A DNA stretch of 64,000 bases from positions 54,602,807 through 54,666,806 of the forward strand of contig CM076139.1 in the NCBI GenBank assembly GCA_038025085.1, written 5' to 3'. Positions within the stretch are counted from its first letter, which is position 1; each line of letters starts with the position of its first letter. The translations under genes and the position numbers were made by a program. This document shows, in pieces, positions 1-11,877 of this stretch. Under the pieces are notes generated by a model. The model did not search any database, was not told where the DNA came from, and worked only from the letters and a program-made list of their open reading frames with translations. The stretch is from Tetragonia tetragonoides (lineage: Eukaryota > Streptophyta > Magnoliopsida > Caryophyllales > Aizoaceae).

Positions 1-262
1 CTATGGTGTATTTGGCTTGAGAGGAACGCCAAAGTCTTTTCTGGCATTTCTTTGTCGGTTGATATGTGTGGGATAGTGACCATAGGGTGGATACCTAGCT
101 TCTTTGTGGGCCAAGGCTTTGGGGCGTTTCCATAGCTATCATATTACCCATGTCCTGCTTCATTGGGCTGATTTGTAATTAGATTCCTCTCCAAGACTCC
201 TTGTCCTCTTAGGATGTACTTTTGTTTTCTATAGGTGAAAGATTTTTCTTTTCTAAAAAAAG
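1..262 (+). mobile_element. 3' end of a LINE (L1-type), cut by the window edge
   Basis: The first bases translate to a CIWLERNAKVFSG-like peptide, the same C-terminal reverse-transcriptase-linked segment ([13 protein letters not shown]) seen in the long LINE at 20445-25985. An untranslated tail follows with the phrase TTGTCCTCTTAGGATGTA, which also occurs in the LINE tail near 41110, and it ends in an A-rich stretch around 246-268. This is the tail of an element whose body lies to the left of the window. It may sit in an intron of the FAP2-like gene or just downstream of it. Confidence 0.75.
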
Positions 263-1137
263 AAAAGAACTTTTTTGTTTAGATATATAGCATGAGAGGA
301 CAAGGTGTCCTCTATGATAAAGTCAAGATTCCTCTAATCTTCTTAACCAGAATGTCAAAGATGTGGCTTGCTGGAAGATATCATTTGTATATGTATCTGA
401 TACTTTTGGTTGGGGCTTGACAGGGATACTTTGGATAAGGGTGATTCACATTCACCATTCACAACATCTTGAGGTTCAGTTTCCGCTGAAATCAAGGAGC
501 CTTTGCCTAGGTTGGGCCATAGGATCTGAAAAGGATGTTGATTCTAATGCATTCTAGTCTAAGAGGTTTGGTCTTCCAGCTCGTGCTACTAGAGTATTTT
601 ATAAGTCTTCAGTTTCACTCAAAGAATTTGAGCGACTTGCCTAACACTTATACAAGGCAAAGTTTTCAAACCATCACCAAAAAGGTTCAAGCCCTGTACA
701 CTGGTGTGGTTAAATCGCATTGCCTACAATGGGTATGGCTTTTTAATACAACATATTATCATCCAGCTTGCCTGAACTCACTAATACAACAACATCCAGT
801 GTGATCCCTCCATAGGAAGAATCCTGAGTTCAGTGTGAAACTCCTTACTCTTCTTCACTCCTAAAGCATAAACTATCTTGAGCCCAGTTCCCCATCACTT
901 TTAACATATTGAGAATCTAGTATCATGACTCAAGCTGTAGTGAATACATGGGCTATCACAGTGCACTGAACAATGCAATCAAACCATAAAAAAGTCTTAA
1001 GAATGTAATTGTGCTCGACAAATAGATATCACAGAATTAAAGCCAACCCCATTCTTATGAATGTGTCAGAGACTAAGAGTGTTGATAAAAAGTTATATCT
1101 GATTCATGGAAAAAATAAATGCCAGCGCTAGAGCTAC
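263..1137. other. No gene recognised; probable intron or 3' flank of the FAP2-like gene
   Basis: Two short open frames on the plus strand (363-557 and 535-804) show no family features I recognise and no splice context. If the gene to the right is intact, this stretch is the start of its third intron-exon interval, enlarged by the LINE at the left edge. I looked here on the minus strand for the missing C-terminal half of the chalcone-isomerase-fold domain and did not find a convincing match. Confidence 0.4.
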
Positions 1138-1994
1138 CTCTGATGACAAACTGGATTGATTCTCCTTGGCCAAAATGTTGTTCAGAATACCAGGGAATTC
1201 AATACCAGTTCTGGGCTCAACTGTATGTCTGACCCAACTTAAATCAGGAAATGAGCGGCCAACACAACCCTGATGCTCAAGATTACATGGCCTTTGATCC
1301 AATGATCCCAGGATTCGTAAATCAGCACCCTCGGGTGGTATAGCTAGCAAGTTTGAAGTTCTGATCATCATCAGCAATAAAATGAAAATTAACACAAAAT
1401 TAAGACTTCATCACACTTCATGCATGATTTCAAGGAAACGTATTGAGGAATGATCACATGGACAAGTAAATAGGGAATCACTTACAAGTCACCAATTGGT
1501 GGTATAAGAGCTGCAGCCAGTGAGAGCACAGAAACTGGTTGAAAGTTATCAGCTCTTGTAAACACATGTTTCAGAAAGAAAGTTGAAATCTTACGGCAAA
1601 ACAATGGGGCGAACGATTGATGTTGGGATCTTGGACATGATCCAAATCCCATGAGATTAAGTTTAGCAGAGGTGACACACTTGACTTGTCTGAAAGGACT
1701 GGAGTTTGTTGGTTTTGAAACATGAGTGTCAGGTAATGTGGTTTTTATATTGGATGCACCAGAAAACCAAAAGATGAAAGCTCCAGCAAGCTTTGAAATG
1801 CAGGTAAAAGATTGACGCAAAGCTAGGGTTTCAGGGTCAAAAATGTGTCTAGAATGATGGAGAGAAGTGTCGAAAACTGAAGTGATGTTTGACAGTAGTT
1901 GAACTCCAAAGCTAGTTGATATGAGGTGATCAGTAGGTAGCAAAAATGGTTCACCCCCATCAAGATCTATGAAGAAGAACCAATGGTTCTTCAT
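1138..1994 (-). CDS. FAP2: FAP2-like chalcone-isomerase-fold fatty-acid-binding protein, N-terminal two exons
   Basis: The start ATG is at 1994-1992 and opens MKNHWFFFIDLDGGEPF, the N-terminal signature of plant FAP2 proteins. These are plastid, CHI-fold, non-enzymatic fatty-acid-binding proteins of the chalcone isomerase superfamily. Exon 1 is 1994-1486 with donor GTAAGTG; exon 2 is 1360-1138, after a CAG acceptor. The phase (2+1) joins to give LTSNLLAIPPEGADLRI, and exon 2 carries VEPRTGIEFP, the conserved entry to the CHI domain. Only about 244 residues are present, whereas the Arabidopsis protein is near 400, so the rest of the CHI domain is missing from the window. Either the remaining exons lie left of position 1 beyond a LINE-bearing intron, or the gene is truncated. 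In Arabidopsis FAP2 (At2g26310) is the neighbour of GPA1, which supports the call. Confidence 0.72.
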
Positions 1995-2770
1995 CCGGCT
2001 TTGGTCGTTTTGTGGCTTCCAACTTGGTGCAACCTCCTCAAAGCAATGGCTTGGCAGCTAAAAATCCTATAGACACAAATGAAAAGAAAGGTAGCAATGT
2101 AAGAGGTGATAGTGTTGGGCATAAAAACATAGGCATAGATTACATACATTAGAAAGACAAGCAAGGCAAGGGAGATATCTATCAAGTTTCATCTGTTTTT
2201 CCCTGTCTTCATTTCCCAAACCAAAAAGATTAAGGCAGGATTAGTTGCTGGGTTGAGAATGTAAGTTAACACCAGCAAGTTAATTAAATTTGAAAATATT
2301 GTGAGATGTGAGAAAGATATTTGATTTTCACAAGTGACGCATAATAAATTTAAGGAAATACTAGTACTTAATAATTAGAGACAAATGCAAAGAAATTGCA
2401 CAAGAAAATGCACAAGAAATTGCATAAGTAATTGGTAAAAGCATGATAATTTCTATCAAAAAAAAAAAAAAGCATGATAATTAATATAGAGACAGTCGGG
2501 AAATTTAGGAAAAATAAAAAGAGAGGCAGCATCATACCAAACTTTAGGTGTGATTACAAATTACAAGAGACTAGTCCGTGGAATGTACAAGAACAAATTT
2601 GGTATTGTATATAATTATAAGATTAATCAAGTGAGAGATAAAAATTAGAGTTAAAGAAAGAATTGCGACGCAAAAGAAGAGACGAACCTGGAAGGAATAT
2701 GGTATTGATATAGGTAATTCTGGAAAGAAGCAGGGGCGCAATGCGATGCGTGGAGAAGTTTTTATTGCTA

Positions 2771-2841
2771 GGGTTCAACAGGAGAGAGAGAAGAGAAGAG
2801 AGAGAGAAGAGAGAGAGAAGAGGAGAGAGAGAGAGAGAGAT
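2771..2841 (-). promoter_or_regulatory. CT-rich leader of the FAP2-like gene
   Basis: Read on the minus strand this is a dense CT/CTT tract about 780 bp upstream of the FAP2-like start codon. Pyrimidine-rich tracts of this kind are common in plant 5' leaders. A possible 5'UTR intron donor (AG|GTTCGT on the minus strand, near 2689) lies between it and the coding exon. Open frames in this tract on either strand are low-complexity artefacts. Confidence 0.4.
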
Positions 2842-2943
2842 CGGAGCTGAATTTGATCGCCGGAGAAGACAGAAGAAACGGAACGAAGGAATATACGATA
2901 CTACTGGGGCCTGGTTGGGGTGGCTTTCTCTGTTGTTATTTCT

Positions 2944-2969
2944 CACGTGCCGCTGCCCATGCCCACGTG
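2944..2969. promoter_or_regulatory. Pair of G-box elements (CACGTG), 20 bp apart
   Basis: Perfect palindromic CACGTG cores lie at 2944-2949 and 2964-2969, about two helical turns apart and upstream of the CT-rich leader. G-boxes bind bZIP and bHLH factors in plants. The position fits the promoter of the minus-strand FAP2-like gene. A TATAAAA sequence at 2973-2979 lies just beyond on the plus strand, so a divergent promoter cannot be excluded. Confidence 0.5.
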
Positions 2970-2989
2970 TTCTATAAAATAGTTGAGTT

Positions 2990-4059
2990 ACACCTCAACA
3001 CCCCTTCTCTTTCTTCAATGCCCACTTTCCCCTCTTTGGCATTTATTTTCTCTCTCTGTCCTTTTGGGCCGGATTCACATCCCATTTTGACCCAGTTTAA
3101 GGGCTACATTCGGCTTGGTCGGCAACATGTATCACCCGGCCCCATCTCCACATCTATACTTCCTCTTTCATCCAACATTTTTTACCAAACAAACAAAACA
3201 CATCCCATTCTCTCTCTCTCTCTCTCTCCCCTCATTGTACAACTCTTCAAAGGTTCAAACATGAGGAAACGTATCTAATATTCCATGTGCTCAATCATCC
3301 ACATGTGAAACCAAGTGCTTTGAATGCCAAACATTCAATATGTACTATTCAATATGTCTTGCAAAACATACTAACAACTACTCTAAAATTAACCCCCAAA
3401 ATAATCCGAGAATATTACGGAGCAAACCTAAACATTTTTTAATATGTTGTAAATGATTTGATGAATGAGTCCTCAATATGTAACTTTTCACTATTGATAT
3501 CCTTACCCTTTCAGGTTTTCACTATCTATCTATCTATACTAAATATTAAAACTCAGTTTACTATTGCATGTGGCACTATTTTTGGTGATCTGCTATGAGT
3601 CATCGTCTCATTAATTGAATCCATTTTATTTATTTTCAACTAAAAGACCAATAAGAATCGGACACCTACACCTCAAGGTTATCATACTAATTATATTATC
3701 AATTTAATTTGTTAATCTTAAACGCTAGTTAATCTCATTTATCTATCTAGCTATCTGGAAGGGGAGATACCCTCTATTTACAGTGTAAGTCATCCAAGGA
3801 CCAAAGGAATAGACACCCCACATCCAAAAAGGTCTACGAACGATGAGTTTGGTAACCGGCGGTATAGGGTAAGATTATTAATATTCATAAGTTGATAATT
3901 CGATGCTAATAACACTGAGGATATGATTGGATATAAAGTAGTACATATAATGAGACAAGTGATCCAAATTAGATATTGATCAGGTATATTTTCTTGTACA
4001 TACCATTTATTCACGGCCCAATTAATACGATGGTTATTGGTAAATGATAATATTAATTA
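2990..4059. other. AT-rich intergenic DNA, no gene seen
   Basis: Contains a CT microsatellite near 3209-3230 and CTAT tandem tracts near 3521-3538 and 3738-3755. The phrase TCTATACTAAATATTAAAAC near 3531 resembles a Helitron 5' terminus, but no matching 3' hairpin follows. No coding frame or RNA gene is visible. Confidence 0.4.
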
Positions 4060-4256
4060 GACCCTGTTCTTTTCGTCGATTCCATGTTGCATTCCGTTCC
4101 GTTCCGTTTCAATCCGTTCCTTTCCGTTCCGTTTCGGGTCGCATTCTGTACTTCATTTTGTCTCACATATTTTTGAATTATCCGCGCCGCGCCGTTCCGT
4201 TCCAATCCGTTCCGTTCCTCACCGTCCCGCACCATTCCGTTGAAGAGAACAGGGGC
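4060..4256. mobile_element. Tourist-like MITE (copy A) filled with GTTCC repeats
   Basis: Ends are GACCCTGTTC on the left and GAACAGGGGC on the right, an inverted pair. The 197-bp interior is almost entirely degenerate GTTCC/CCGTT pentamers. A TTA precedes the left end, but no matching triplet follows the right end, so the target duplication is not preserved. The same terminal motif recurs at 53877-54087 and 61500-61785. The open frames here on both strands (FQSVPF- and ERNGLERNG-like) are products of the pentamer repeat. Confidence 0.6.
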
Positions 4257-4481
4257 CAAAAGTTCTCAAAACGAATAACAATGAATAAGGGTGTTCAGTA
4301 GGAGTAATTCGTATTCAAGAGTATACATACATATTAAAACAGTAAGCAGGATCGAGAATTTTGAACACGAATCATGTTTCAGCACTTACGCAAGCAATTG
4401 ACGTATTATGAAAGTAAAATAATCATAATTTGATCCTCTAAGCAATTAAAATTTGAATGAGCTAATTCCTTTAGTAGATGG

Positions 4482-4646
4482 TAATAGAGGAAATTAAATA
4501 TGTAAAGTATTTATTATTTAGGAAACTGAATTGGTTTAGGTTTTGAACTGAATTGGTTTAGGTTTTGGACTCTATATATCTCTCTATATATATGATACGT
4601 CAGGCTTCCAATTGGAGTGAGCCATTATCTGCAATATTCTCTCATA
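4482..4646 (+). repeat. 5' LTR of the copia element
   Basis: 165 bp, short for this superfamily. It begins TAATAGAGG and ends CTCATA, so it lacks the usual TG...CA ends. It contains a 22-bp tandem duplication (GAATTGGTTTAGG...) and a TATATA-rich promoter-like segment near 4573-4592. Confidence 0.85.
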
Positions 4647-4658
4647 TGGTATCAGAGC
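4647..4658 (+). promoter_or_regulatory. Primer-binding site (initiator tRNA-Met)
   Basis: TGGTATCAGAGC is complementary to the 3' end of plant initiator methionine tRNA, the usual copia primer, and abuts the 5' LTR. Confidence 0.9.
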
Positions 4659-4785
4659 AGAGATCCCGAGCCTCTCTATTTTTTTATTTAAAAAAAAAAA
4701 AAAAAAAAAAACACGAAAACCCCAAATCTGATCAAAGTCACGAAAACAAATCCAAAATCAATTTGGTTTCTTTGCTTCGTGATCT

Positions 4786-7700
4786 ATGTCGACGCCAGAA
4801 CCTTCGTCCCCAACCCCATCGTCACCGACTTCATCGTCTCAGCCCCACCCCACTTCGCCAATCGGTACCACCACCACCATCACCATCCCTCAATCAATCG
4901 TCACCACCCCGAGCTCTTCCTCTCGGAGTTTTTCTCGGCCGATCGCCACCACAACCACCATCACCGTACCTCAATCAATCGCCACCACCCTTCAGTCGGT
5001 GACTTCGCCGATCTCGGTCTCTCTTGACCACCTCTCACCGGCGTCGTCCATGGTCACGAATTCCGCTGTCACCCAGGGGTTTCTCTTTCCTCCTCCACCT
5101 AATTTTGGGCTCACTCAGCCACAGCCCTACTCGACCGTGTCTTGGCCACCGTCTCAGCCGTCCATACCCCCGCAATTCCATCTCCATCGATCGACTGCGG
5201 GTGCTCCTGAGCCCCTGTCTCTTGCTCACGGCGGTCTGCAGCACATCAATTCGGGTCCTTTTGGCCCGAGTTCTTCTTATGGTGGAGGGACGGGCTACGT
5301 TCAAGGCCCCTTTGCTCCCAATGTCACCAATTTGGTGACTACTCGACTTGGCTCCGTCGATGATTTTTTGCCTTGGCATACTCAGTTCCGTTCGCTTTTG
5401 ACGTCACAACGTCTTCTTGGCTTCATTGATGGTACTATCCCTCCTCCTCAACAGGTTATTTTTGATCAATTTGGTTTAGCTCATGAAAATCCTAGTTACA
5501 CTTCTTGGCTTCAAACTGATCAACATATACGTACTTGGTTGCTTGCTACTATTACTAGTAATGTGTTGATTGATGTTCATAACTTGCCTCATTCCTTTCA
5601 AATATGGACTCGCCTTGCCAATAAATTTAACAATGCTAGTCGGGCTAGGTCCATTGAATTGAAACGATCTTTGACTACTTTAAAGAAAGGGGATACTGAG
5701 GTTATGGATGATTATTTACGTCGGATTAAAATTATTGCTGATCGACTTGCTTCTATTAATAATCCGGCGTCTGATGGTGAGTTAGTTGAGAATACAATTT
5801 TTGGTCTTGATCGTGCTTATCATCCGTTTATCAATTCTATATCTCAATTTTTGGACACAATCAACTTTGATGATCTTGGTAATCGCCTGCTTCTTCATGA
5901 GACTATTCTCAAAAGAATGGAAGCTAGTGACGCTGCGGAGGTTACTCACCAAGCTTTCGCCTCTACTGTTGTCACTAGCACCGGTGGTGCTTCGTCCTCT
6001 TCTGGGGGCGTGCCATCACAATCTGGGCAGCGCAGCAAGCAACAATACTGGAATCAAGGCAACCGTCGGAATAATAACCACCGAAACAACCGCGGGGGGC
6101 GCGGTAATCAGGGTAGTGGTCAGCACAATCGAGGGCAATCCCGGTCTTCCTCCACTGGTCAACAGCACCGTACTAACCAGAGTGCAGTGGGTAATGTCTC
6201 TTCGTCCTCTAGTTCCTTGCGTAGTATTTTACCTACTCCTACTAATGTTTCATGTGCAGGTAATTTATCCTCTTCGGGAGCTAATGCCTCTAACCCACAT
6301 ATTGTCTGTCAAATATGCTTTTCTCCTGGCCATGGAGGGGCCAATTGTCCTGACCGTTATGCAGGGACTTCTTCCACTCCTGCTTACGCTGCAATGGATG
6401 TAGGGAATATGACCAATCCCACATGGTATGCTGATTCTGCAACAGCTTCTCATATGACCCCGTCAGAAGGTATAATTTCTCCGTTAAAACCTTACACTGG
6501 ATTGAATCGTGTTCAAGTTGGTCATGGTAATTTATTGTCCATTAAAGGTGTTGGTCAAACAACATTAAAAACCTCTGCCAGGCCTCTTCTTTTGAAATCT
6601 GTTTATCATGTTCCTCAATTGAAACATAATTTACTTTCTGTGAAGCGTCTGTGTGTTGATAATGCTTGTCATGTGAAGTTTAATGAGTCTGTTGTTTCTA
6701 TTACGGACAATAAGACGGGGACAGTTCTTCTGCGTGGCAAGTTCGAGTGGTGTCTATCTCATTGGGTCCTCTATTGCTGTTGTCGAGTCAACCCCTGCGT
6801 TCGTAGCTACTAGAGAGTCCGGGGATCTATGGCATCGTCGTTTAGGTCATACTAGTAATAGGACTATTGATAAATTAAGGAGTGCAAAACTTTTACCTTC
6901 TGTTTCAAAGTTTGGTGACAATTGTGTCTCTTGTCGGATTGGGAAATCTCACCGTTTACCGTTTACTGGTGCGGATCATTGTTATGATTCTCCCTTATAT
7001 TTGATACATTCTGATGTTTGGCAATCACCTGTTTTATCTAATTTGGGTTATAAATATTATGTCTCGTTTATTGATGATTTTTCTCGATTTACGTGGATTT
7101 ACCCCATGAAGTGAAAATCCGAAGTTTTTGGTCATTTTTTGAATTTTCAAAAATTGGTTGAAAATTTATTTAATTGCCGTATTAAAATGTATCAAAGTGA
7201 CGGTGGTCGTGAATTTGATAATAGTCCCCATAAACAACATTTATTGGATTGTGGTATTTATTTTTGGAAATCGTGTCCTGACACACAAGCTCAAAATGGA
7301 GTTGCCGAACGGAAACATCATCTTATTGAGCTGGTTCGCACCTCCCTCATTGAGGCTCGCATGCCAGCTCAATTTTGGGTTGACGCTGCTTATACGGCAA
7401 CTTATATTGTTAATCGCCTTCCTTCTCCTGTCTTAGGCGGTGTCTCGCTGTTTGAAAAATTGTTTCATAAACCTCCCGACTATGATTTTCTTCGAGTCTT
7501 TGGTTGTGAGTATTTTCCTAATTTTTCTGCACAACCTTCGAATAAATTGCATCCTCGATCCCGTCAATGTGTTTTTTTGGGCTATGCGCCTCATTATAAA
7601 GGTTATCGTTGTTTTGACCCTTTGTCTGGTAAAGTATTTGTGAGTCGTCATGTTCGTTTTCATGAATCTAAGTTCCCGTATCCTGATCTTGTTGTCAATG

Positions 7701-9891
7701 CTCCTCCCTCTCTTAAGTCCTATGATGCTGATCCCCTGACTCTCGATGCCCCATGGTCCTTACCCGTTACTCAGGAATTGTTGGCCGCTGACAAGGCTCC
7801 TTCGTCGCCCCCTGTCTGCATGCTGCCACCAGTAGTCGTATCTCCCGTTGTGTCTGCGTTTGTCCCCGATTTGTCTCCGTCTTCCCAAGTCAGGTCTCCA
7901 CTTGTGTGTGATGAGGTTCATGTAGCCACCGTACAGCCCCCTGTTGTGTCTACTCGTAATGACACACCCCCTGTGGTGTCATCATCTCTCACCCCTGTCT
8001 CATCCCCTAGCGACTTTGTCTCAAGCCCAACTTGTGTTTTCATGTCTCCTGTGTCTCATCAGCCCCCGACCAGAGTTGTGTTCAGTCCGTCTACTGTGCG
8101 CGTCTCCCCTGCTCCGAGTCCTCTTGTTTGTTCTCCTTCCATTGTTATGCTCGCTGAGTCACCCTCCCCTACTCATGAGCTATCTAGCTCTCCACTCAGG
8201 AGTTCCACATCTCTGTCACTTGTTCCTGCGTCGTGTCCACCTCCCGTGGTTTCCACGCAAGCAACATATATGCACACACGTTCTAAATCTGGTATTGTCA
8301 AACCTCGTGTCTTGATGTCTCTTAGTTCTGTGTCTAAAATTGTGGAACCTCGTAATTTTAAAGAAGCTATGACAGATGACAGATGGAAACAGGCTATGGC
8401 AGAGGAATTTAATGCATTTATTACGACCAATACTTGGGACTTGGTACCTTTTGACAGAACAAAGAATTTGGTTCGGTGTAAGTGGGTTTACAAAACTAAA
8501 TATAACTCTGACGGGACTGTTGAGAGGTTGAAAGCACGTTTGGTTGCATGTGGGAATGGTCAGAAGCCTGGCATTGATTTCCATGAGACTTTTAGCCCTG
8601 TTGTTAAACCTGCCACTATTAGAATTGTTCTTTCCCTTGCTTTAACATGTGATTGGACAATCCGTCAACTAGACGTTAAGAATGCTTTTCTACATGGGTA
8701 TTTGCAAGAGGAGGTCTATATGACCCAAGCCCCTGGTTTTGTTGATCCTCAATTCCCTAGTCATGTGTGTCGGCTCAAAAAGTCGATATATGGTCTTAAA
8801 CAGGCACCTCGGGCTTGGTTTCAACGTTTTAGCAGTTTTCTTTTGTCTCATGGATTTATTTGCAGCGTGTCTGGTTCCTCCATGTTTATCTGTCGTTCGG
8901 GTCCTTCTGTTATTATTTTGCTTCTTTATGTCGACGATATAATACTAACAGGAAGTGACCCCACTCTCGTTCACAATCTCATTACATTACTTTCCACCAC
9001 ATTCGCCATGAAGGATCTTGGAGATCTTCACTATTTCCTTGGTATTCAGGTAGTGCGTACTCCCTTAGGCATTTCCCTAACCCAATAGAAATATGTTCAG
9101 GACTTGTTGACCAAGTTTCACTTACATACGGTTAAATCTGTGCGCACCCCTCTAGTATCTCGTACGCGTTATCTCTTGCAGATGGTGAATTACTTGCAGA
9201 TCCTTCTACGTATCGGAGTATGGTAGGTGCTTTGCAATATGTAACTATGACGAGGCCTGATATTGCTTTTTCTGTCAATCTGGTTTGTCAATTTATGCAT
9301 GCTCCTCGTACTACTCACATGCGTGCTGTTCAGCACATTTTCAGATATTTGCAGGGCACTAGTGACCATGGCTTGTTTTTCCGCAAGTCTACTTCTCCAA
9401 GTCTTGTGGTGGCGTATTCTGATGCAGATTGGGCAGGATGTCCAGACAGTTCTCGTTCCACGACTGGGTATGCTATATTTCTTGGAAATAATCTTGTTTC
9501 CTGGCGTAGTAAGAAACAGCCTACAGTTTCCAAATCCTCTACTGAAGCAGAGTATCGGGCAATTGCGTATGCGGTTGCTGACACTACTTGGGTTCGTCAG
9601 CTTCTTGCTGAGATTGGTCTTGTTCTTCGTCAACCGGTTCGTCTTCTGTGTGACAACATCAGTGCTACATACTTAACGGCGAATCCTGTCCTTCATGATC
9701 GTTCCAAGCATGTCAAGGTAGATTATCATTTTGTTGGTGAGCGTGTTGCTCATGGTGATCTGGTAGTTCGCTATATTCCTACAAGATTTCAGCTTGCCGA
9801 TATTTTGACCAAGGTCCTTCCGTCTCCGCAATTCCATTTTCTTAAGTCTAATCTGTTCGTGCGTCCCCCCGATCAGCTTGAGGGAGCGTAA
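4786..9891 (+). pseudogene. Copia gag-pol polyprotein, broken by two frameshifts and two stops
   Basis: Gag starts at ATG 4786 after a Ser/Pro/Thr-rich leader. It contains the retrotransposon gag helix region and a CX2CX4HX4C zinc knuckle (near 6307-6350). The protease has ADSATASHM where DSG/DTG is usual (near 6427). A frameshift falls near 6745. The GAG-pre-integrase segment (LWHRRLGH) and integrase follow, with its D, D and E residues in HSDVW, QSDGG and GVAERK. An in-frame TGA lies at 7112. RT carries YVDD (near 8926). An in-frame TAG lies at 9086, and a second frameshift lies near 9165. RNase H has SDADWAGCP and STEAEYRA and ends at 9891. All domains are present, but no intact polyprotein can be made. 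Confidence 0.93.
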
Positions 9892-10053
9892 TAGAGGAAA
9901 TTAAATATGTAAAGTATTTATTATTTAGGAAACTGAATCGGTTTAGGTTTTGAACTGAATCGGTTTAGGTTTTGGACTCTGTATATCTCTCTATATATAT
10001 GATACGTCAGGCTACCAGTTGGAGTGAGCCATTATCTGTAATATTCTCTTATA
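9889..10053 (+). repeat. 3' LTR of the copia element
   Basis: Same length as the 5' LTR with no indels and seven substitutions by eye. The 22-bp internal duplication is kept. Confidence 0.85.
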
Positions 10054-10058
10054 GGTGG

Positions 10059-10955
10059 CACTAATACGTACTAACTCATTACTCATTAGCGCTTCAAGTT
10101 ATATATGTACTCCTGTTAACATGTACTACAGTAGCAGACTAACCATATGAAATGAGACAGAAAAGAAGGGAAAGCCCACAGTAGCAAAGTAGTTATATAA
10201 ATTCCTTAAACTCCGTAATTATTGATTACTTAAACCAACAATAATCAGATCTCTCTCTCTCTGTGTGTTTAGTTAATGGACAAATCATTTTTAAAGGATT
10301 CAGAATATAAAGTCGGCCAAAGGGAGAGCGTGATTTCTGGGACGTCCTTATTGAAAAATAAACATAGAAAACTGTAGAAAAGTGAATCTATGGAAATCTA
10401 CATAAAAGTAAAACAGTAGAAATCTTATCACTTTCACTTGTTTGGTTTATCAGTTTACATGTAGAAATTTAGGAAATTTACATCATTTTCTTTTGTTTGG
10501 TTGGTTATTGTAGAAATATATGGTAGAATAAAGGCTTTCTTTTTAGATTTTCTCATATTTTCATAGATTTTCCATCGATTTTGAGGGGAAAACTATGGAA
10601 ATCTAATTGGGCAAATTATAACTAGGAGATTTCCACAGATTTTTACACTTTTAATTTTCCATAGTTTTCCTTACTAACAACCAAACAAAGCAAATATAAA
10701 GATTTTATAGTTTTCTCTAGTTTTACTTCATTTTGCTCATTAATCTGAAATTCTCAAACACACTGATAAAGTATAGTACTGGTATAATATACTCTTCTTT
10801 GGGAGCAGAGCAGATAACGACACGAAATCTGAGATTTCATGTTTTGTTCAATACATGACTTTGTATGTAGGTAGTAGTCGTACTCCATTGGTTATGGTTT
10901 CATTGAGTCGCCTTTGGGATGAACATAATACATGTCATTAGATCGAATTAGTGCG

Positions 10956-11002
<47 letters not shown>

Positions 11003-11500
11003 TCAACTGTCAGCATTTAGTATTCCTAAACACATGCCCCAATATCACTTTGTCTTTCACTCCAACTTAATTAGATCCTCTCTATAATCAAATATGACAA
11101 TTGGAATAGCTAGTATTCTACAGTCTGCCCAAGGCATATGGCTAAGTAGCTAGCAAAGTACGGATCTATAAAGGTAACACTGATTGACGTAGTGTACATC
11201 TCGTGACTGACCTCTTCCATGAGAATAAGGACCCAAGACATGGTTTATGGTAGGCGCAGAGGGAGCGTCATCCCTTTTTTTTACTAATTGATCCATAGAA
11301 GACTAGATATGTTAAAAAAAAATAAAAAAAAAAAAAGGGTAAAGAAAACAGGGTGTATTATGCATAGTCATAGAATAGATTAGCTTTTTATTGAGGAGAA
11401 TAGATTAGCTTTACTTAGAAGGCAACACAAAGTCCACAATCCCACATAAATAAGTGAAGAAATGGCGTGATTAGTAGGAGTAAATAGTAACTAATCAATC
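10059..11500. other. AT-rich intergenic DNA between copia and the BTB gene
   Basis: Contains an AT dinucleotide tract at 10962-11000, A-runs near 11310-11340, and a region at 10360-10740 where GGAAATCTA-type motifs recur in both orientations with TTTGGTT/AACCAAAC phrases, suggesting a decayed foldback element. No gene is seen. Confidence 0.4.
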
Positions 11501-11508
11501 TATATAAA
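11501..11508 (+). promoter_or_regulatory. TATA box candidate of the BTB/POZ gene
   Basis: TATATAAA lies about 370 bp upstream of the BTB start codon, followed by a pyrimidine- and GA-rich leader (11611-11835). Confidence 0.45.
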
Positions 11509-11877
11509 AGGGAAGTAAGGTATTGGGTTGGGGCAGGCAGAGCGGAAGGTGGAAAAAGGGAAGAGGGCAGAAAAAAGAAAGAGTCAACAGAGATTAGCAT
11601 TGAAATTCTTTTGTGTTTTTCTCAGTTCTCCCTCGCTACCAAATCTCCCCCTTTTTTTTCTTTAAATAAACTAAAAAGACTTGTCCATCCCAAGACCAAA
11701 AAGAAACTTGTCTGTTTGTTGCTTCCATTTTCATACTACTTACTTCCTTCCATTTATAAAATTCTTGTTGACATTCTGTCCCACCAAAAATCATTCATTC
11801 TGATTTCTGACTTGAGGAGAGAGAGAGAGTCTAGTAATCTCCATTTCAATCAATAATTGCGGCCTTCCATTGTGTTT

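Larger units (their letters stand above)
4482..10053 (+). mobile_element. Ty1-copia LTR retrotransposon, full-length but decayed
   Basis: The 5.57-kb element has two 165-bp LTRs, a primer-binding site right after the 5' LTR, one gag-pol reading region and a purine tract (GAGGGAGCG, 9880-9888) right before the 3' LTR. The flanks are GATGG (4477-4481) and GGTGG (10054-10058), a 5-bp target duplication with one mismatch. The domain order gag, protease, integrase, RT, RNase H defines Ty1-copia. Seven differences between the LTRs (about 4 per cent) and four coding breaks mark it as an old, inactive copy. It lies between the FAP2-like and BTB genes, outside any gene model. Confidence 0.95.

Noticed and set aside
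841..905. Minus-strand peptide like LKIVYALGV as a CHI-domain exon of the FAP2-like gene
   Set aside because: Needs an inserted dinucleotide to fit, has no acceptor or donor, and the flanking peptide does not match the family.
2623..2977. Open frames over the GA/CT tract on both strands
   Set aside because: Pure low-complexity Arg-Glu or Ser-Leu peptides from the microsatellite; no splice or start context.
3525..3760. Helitron with 5' end TCTATACTAAATATT
   Set aside because: No hairpin plus CTAG end follows at a plausible distance; the match is short and AT-rich.
11857..11877. Upstream extension of the BTB frame
   Set aside because: The extension begins with TTG, not ATG; the first ATG in frame is at 11878.
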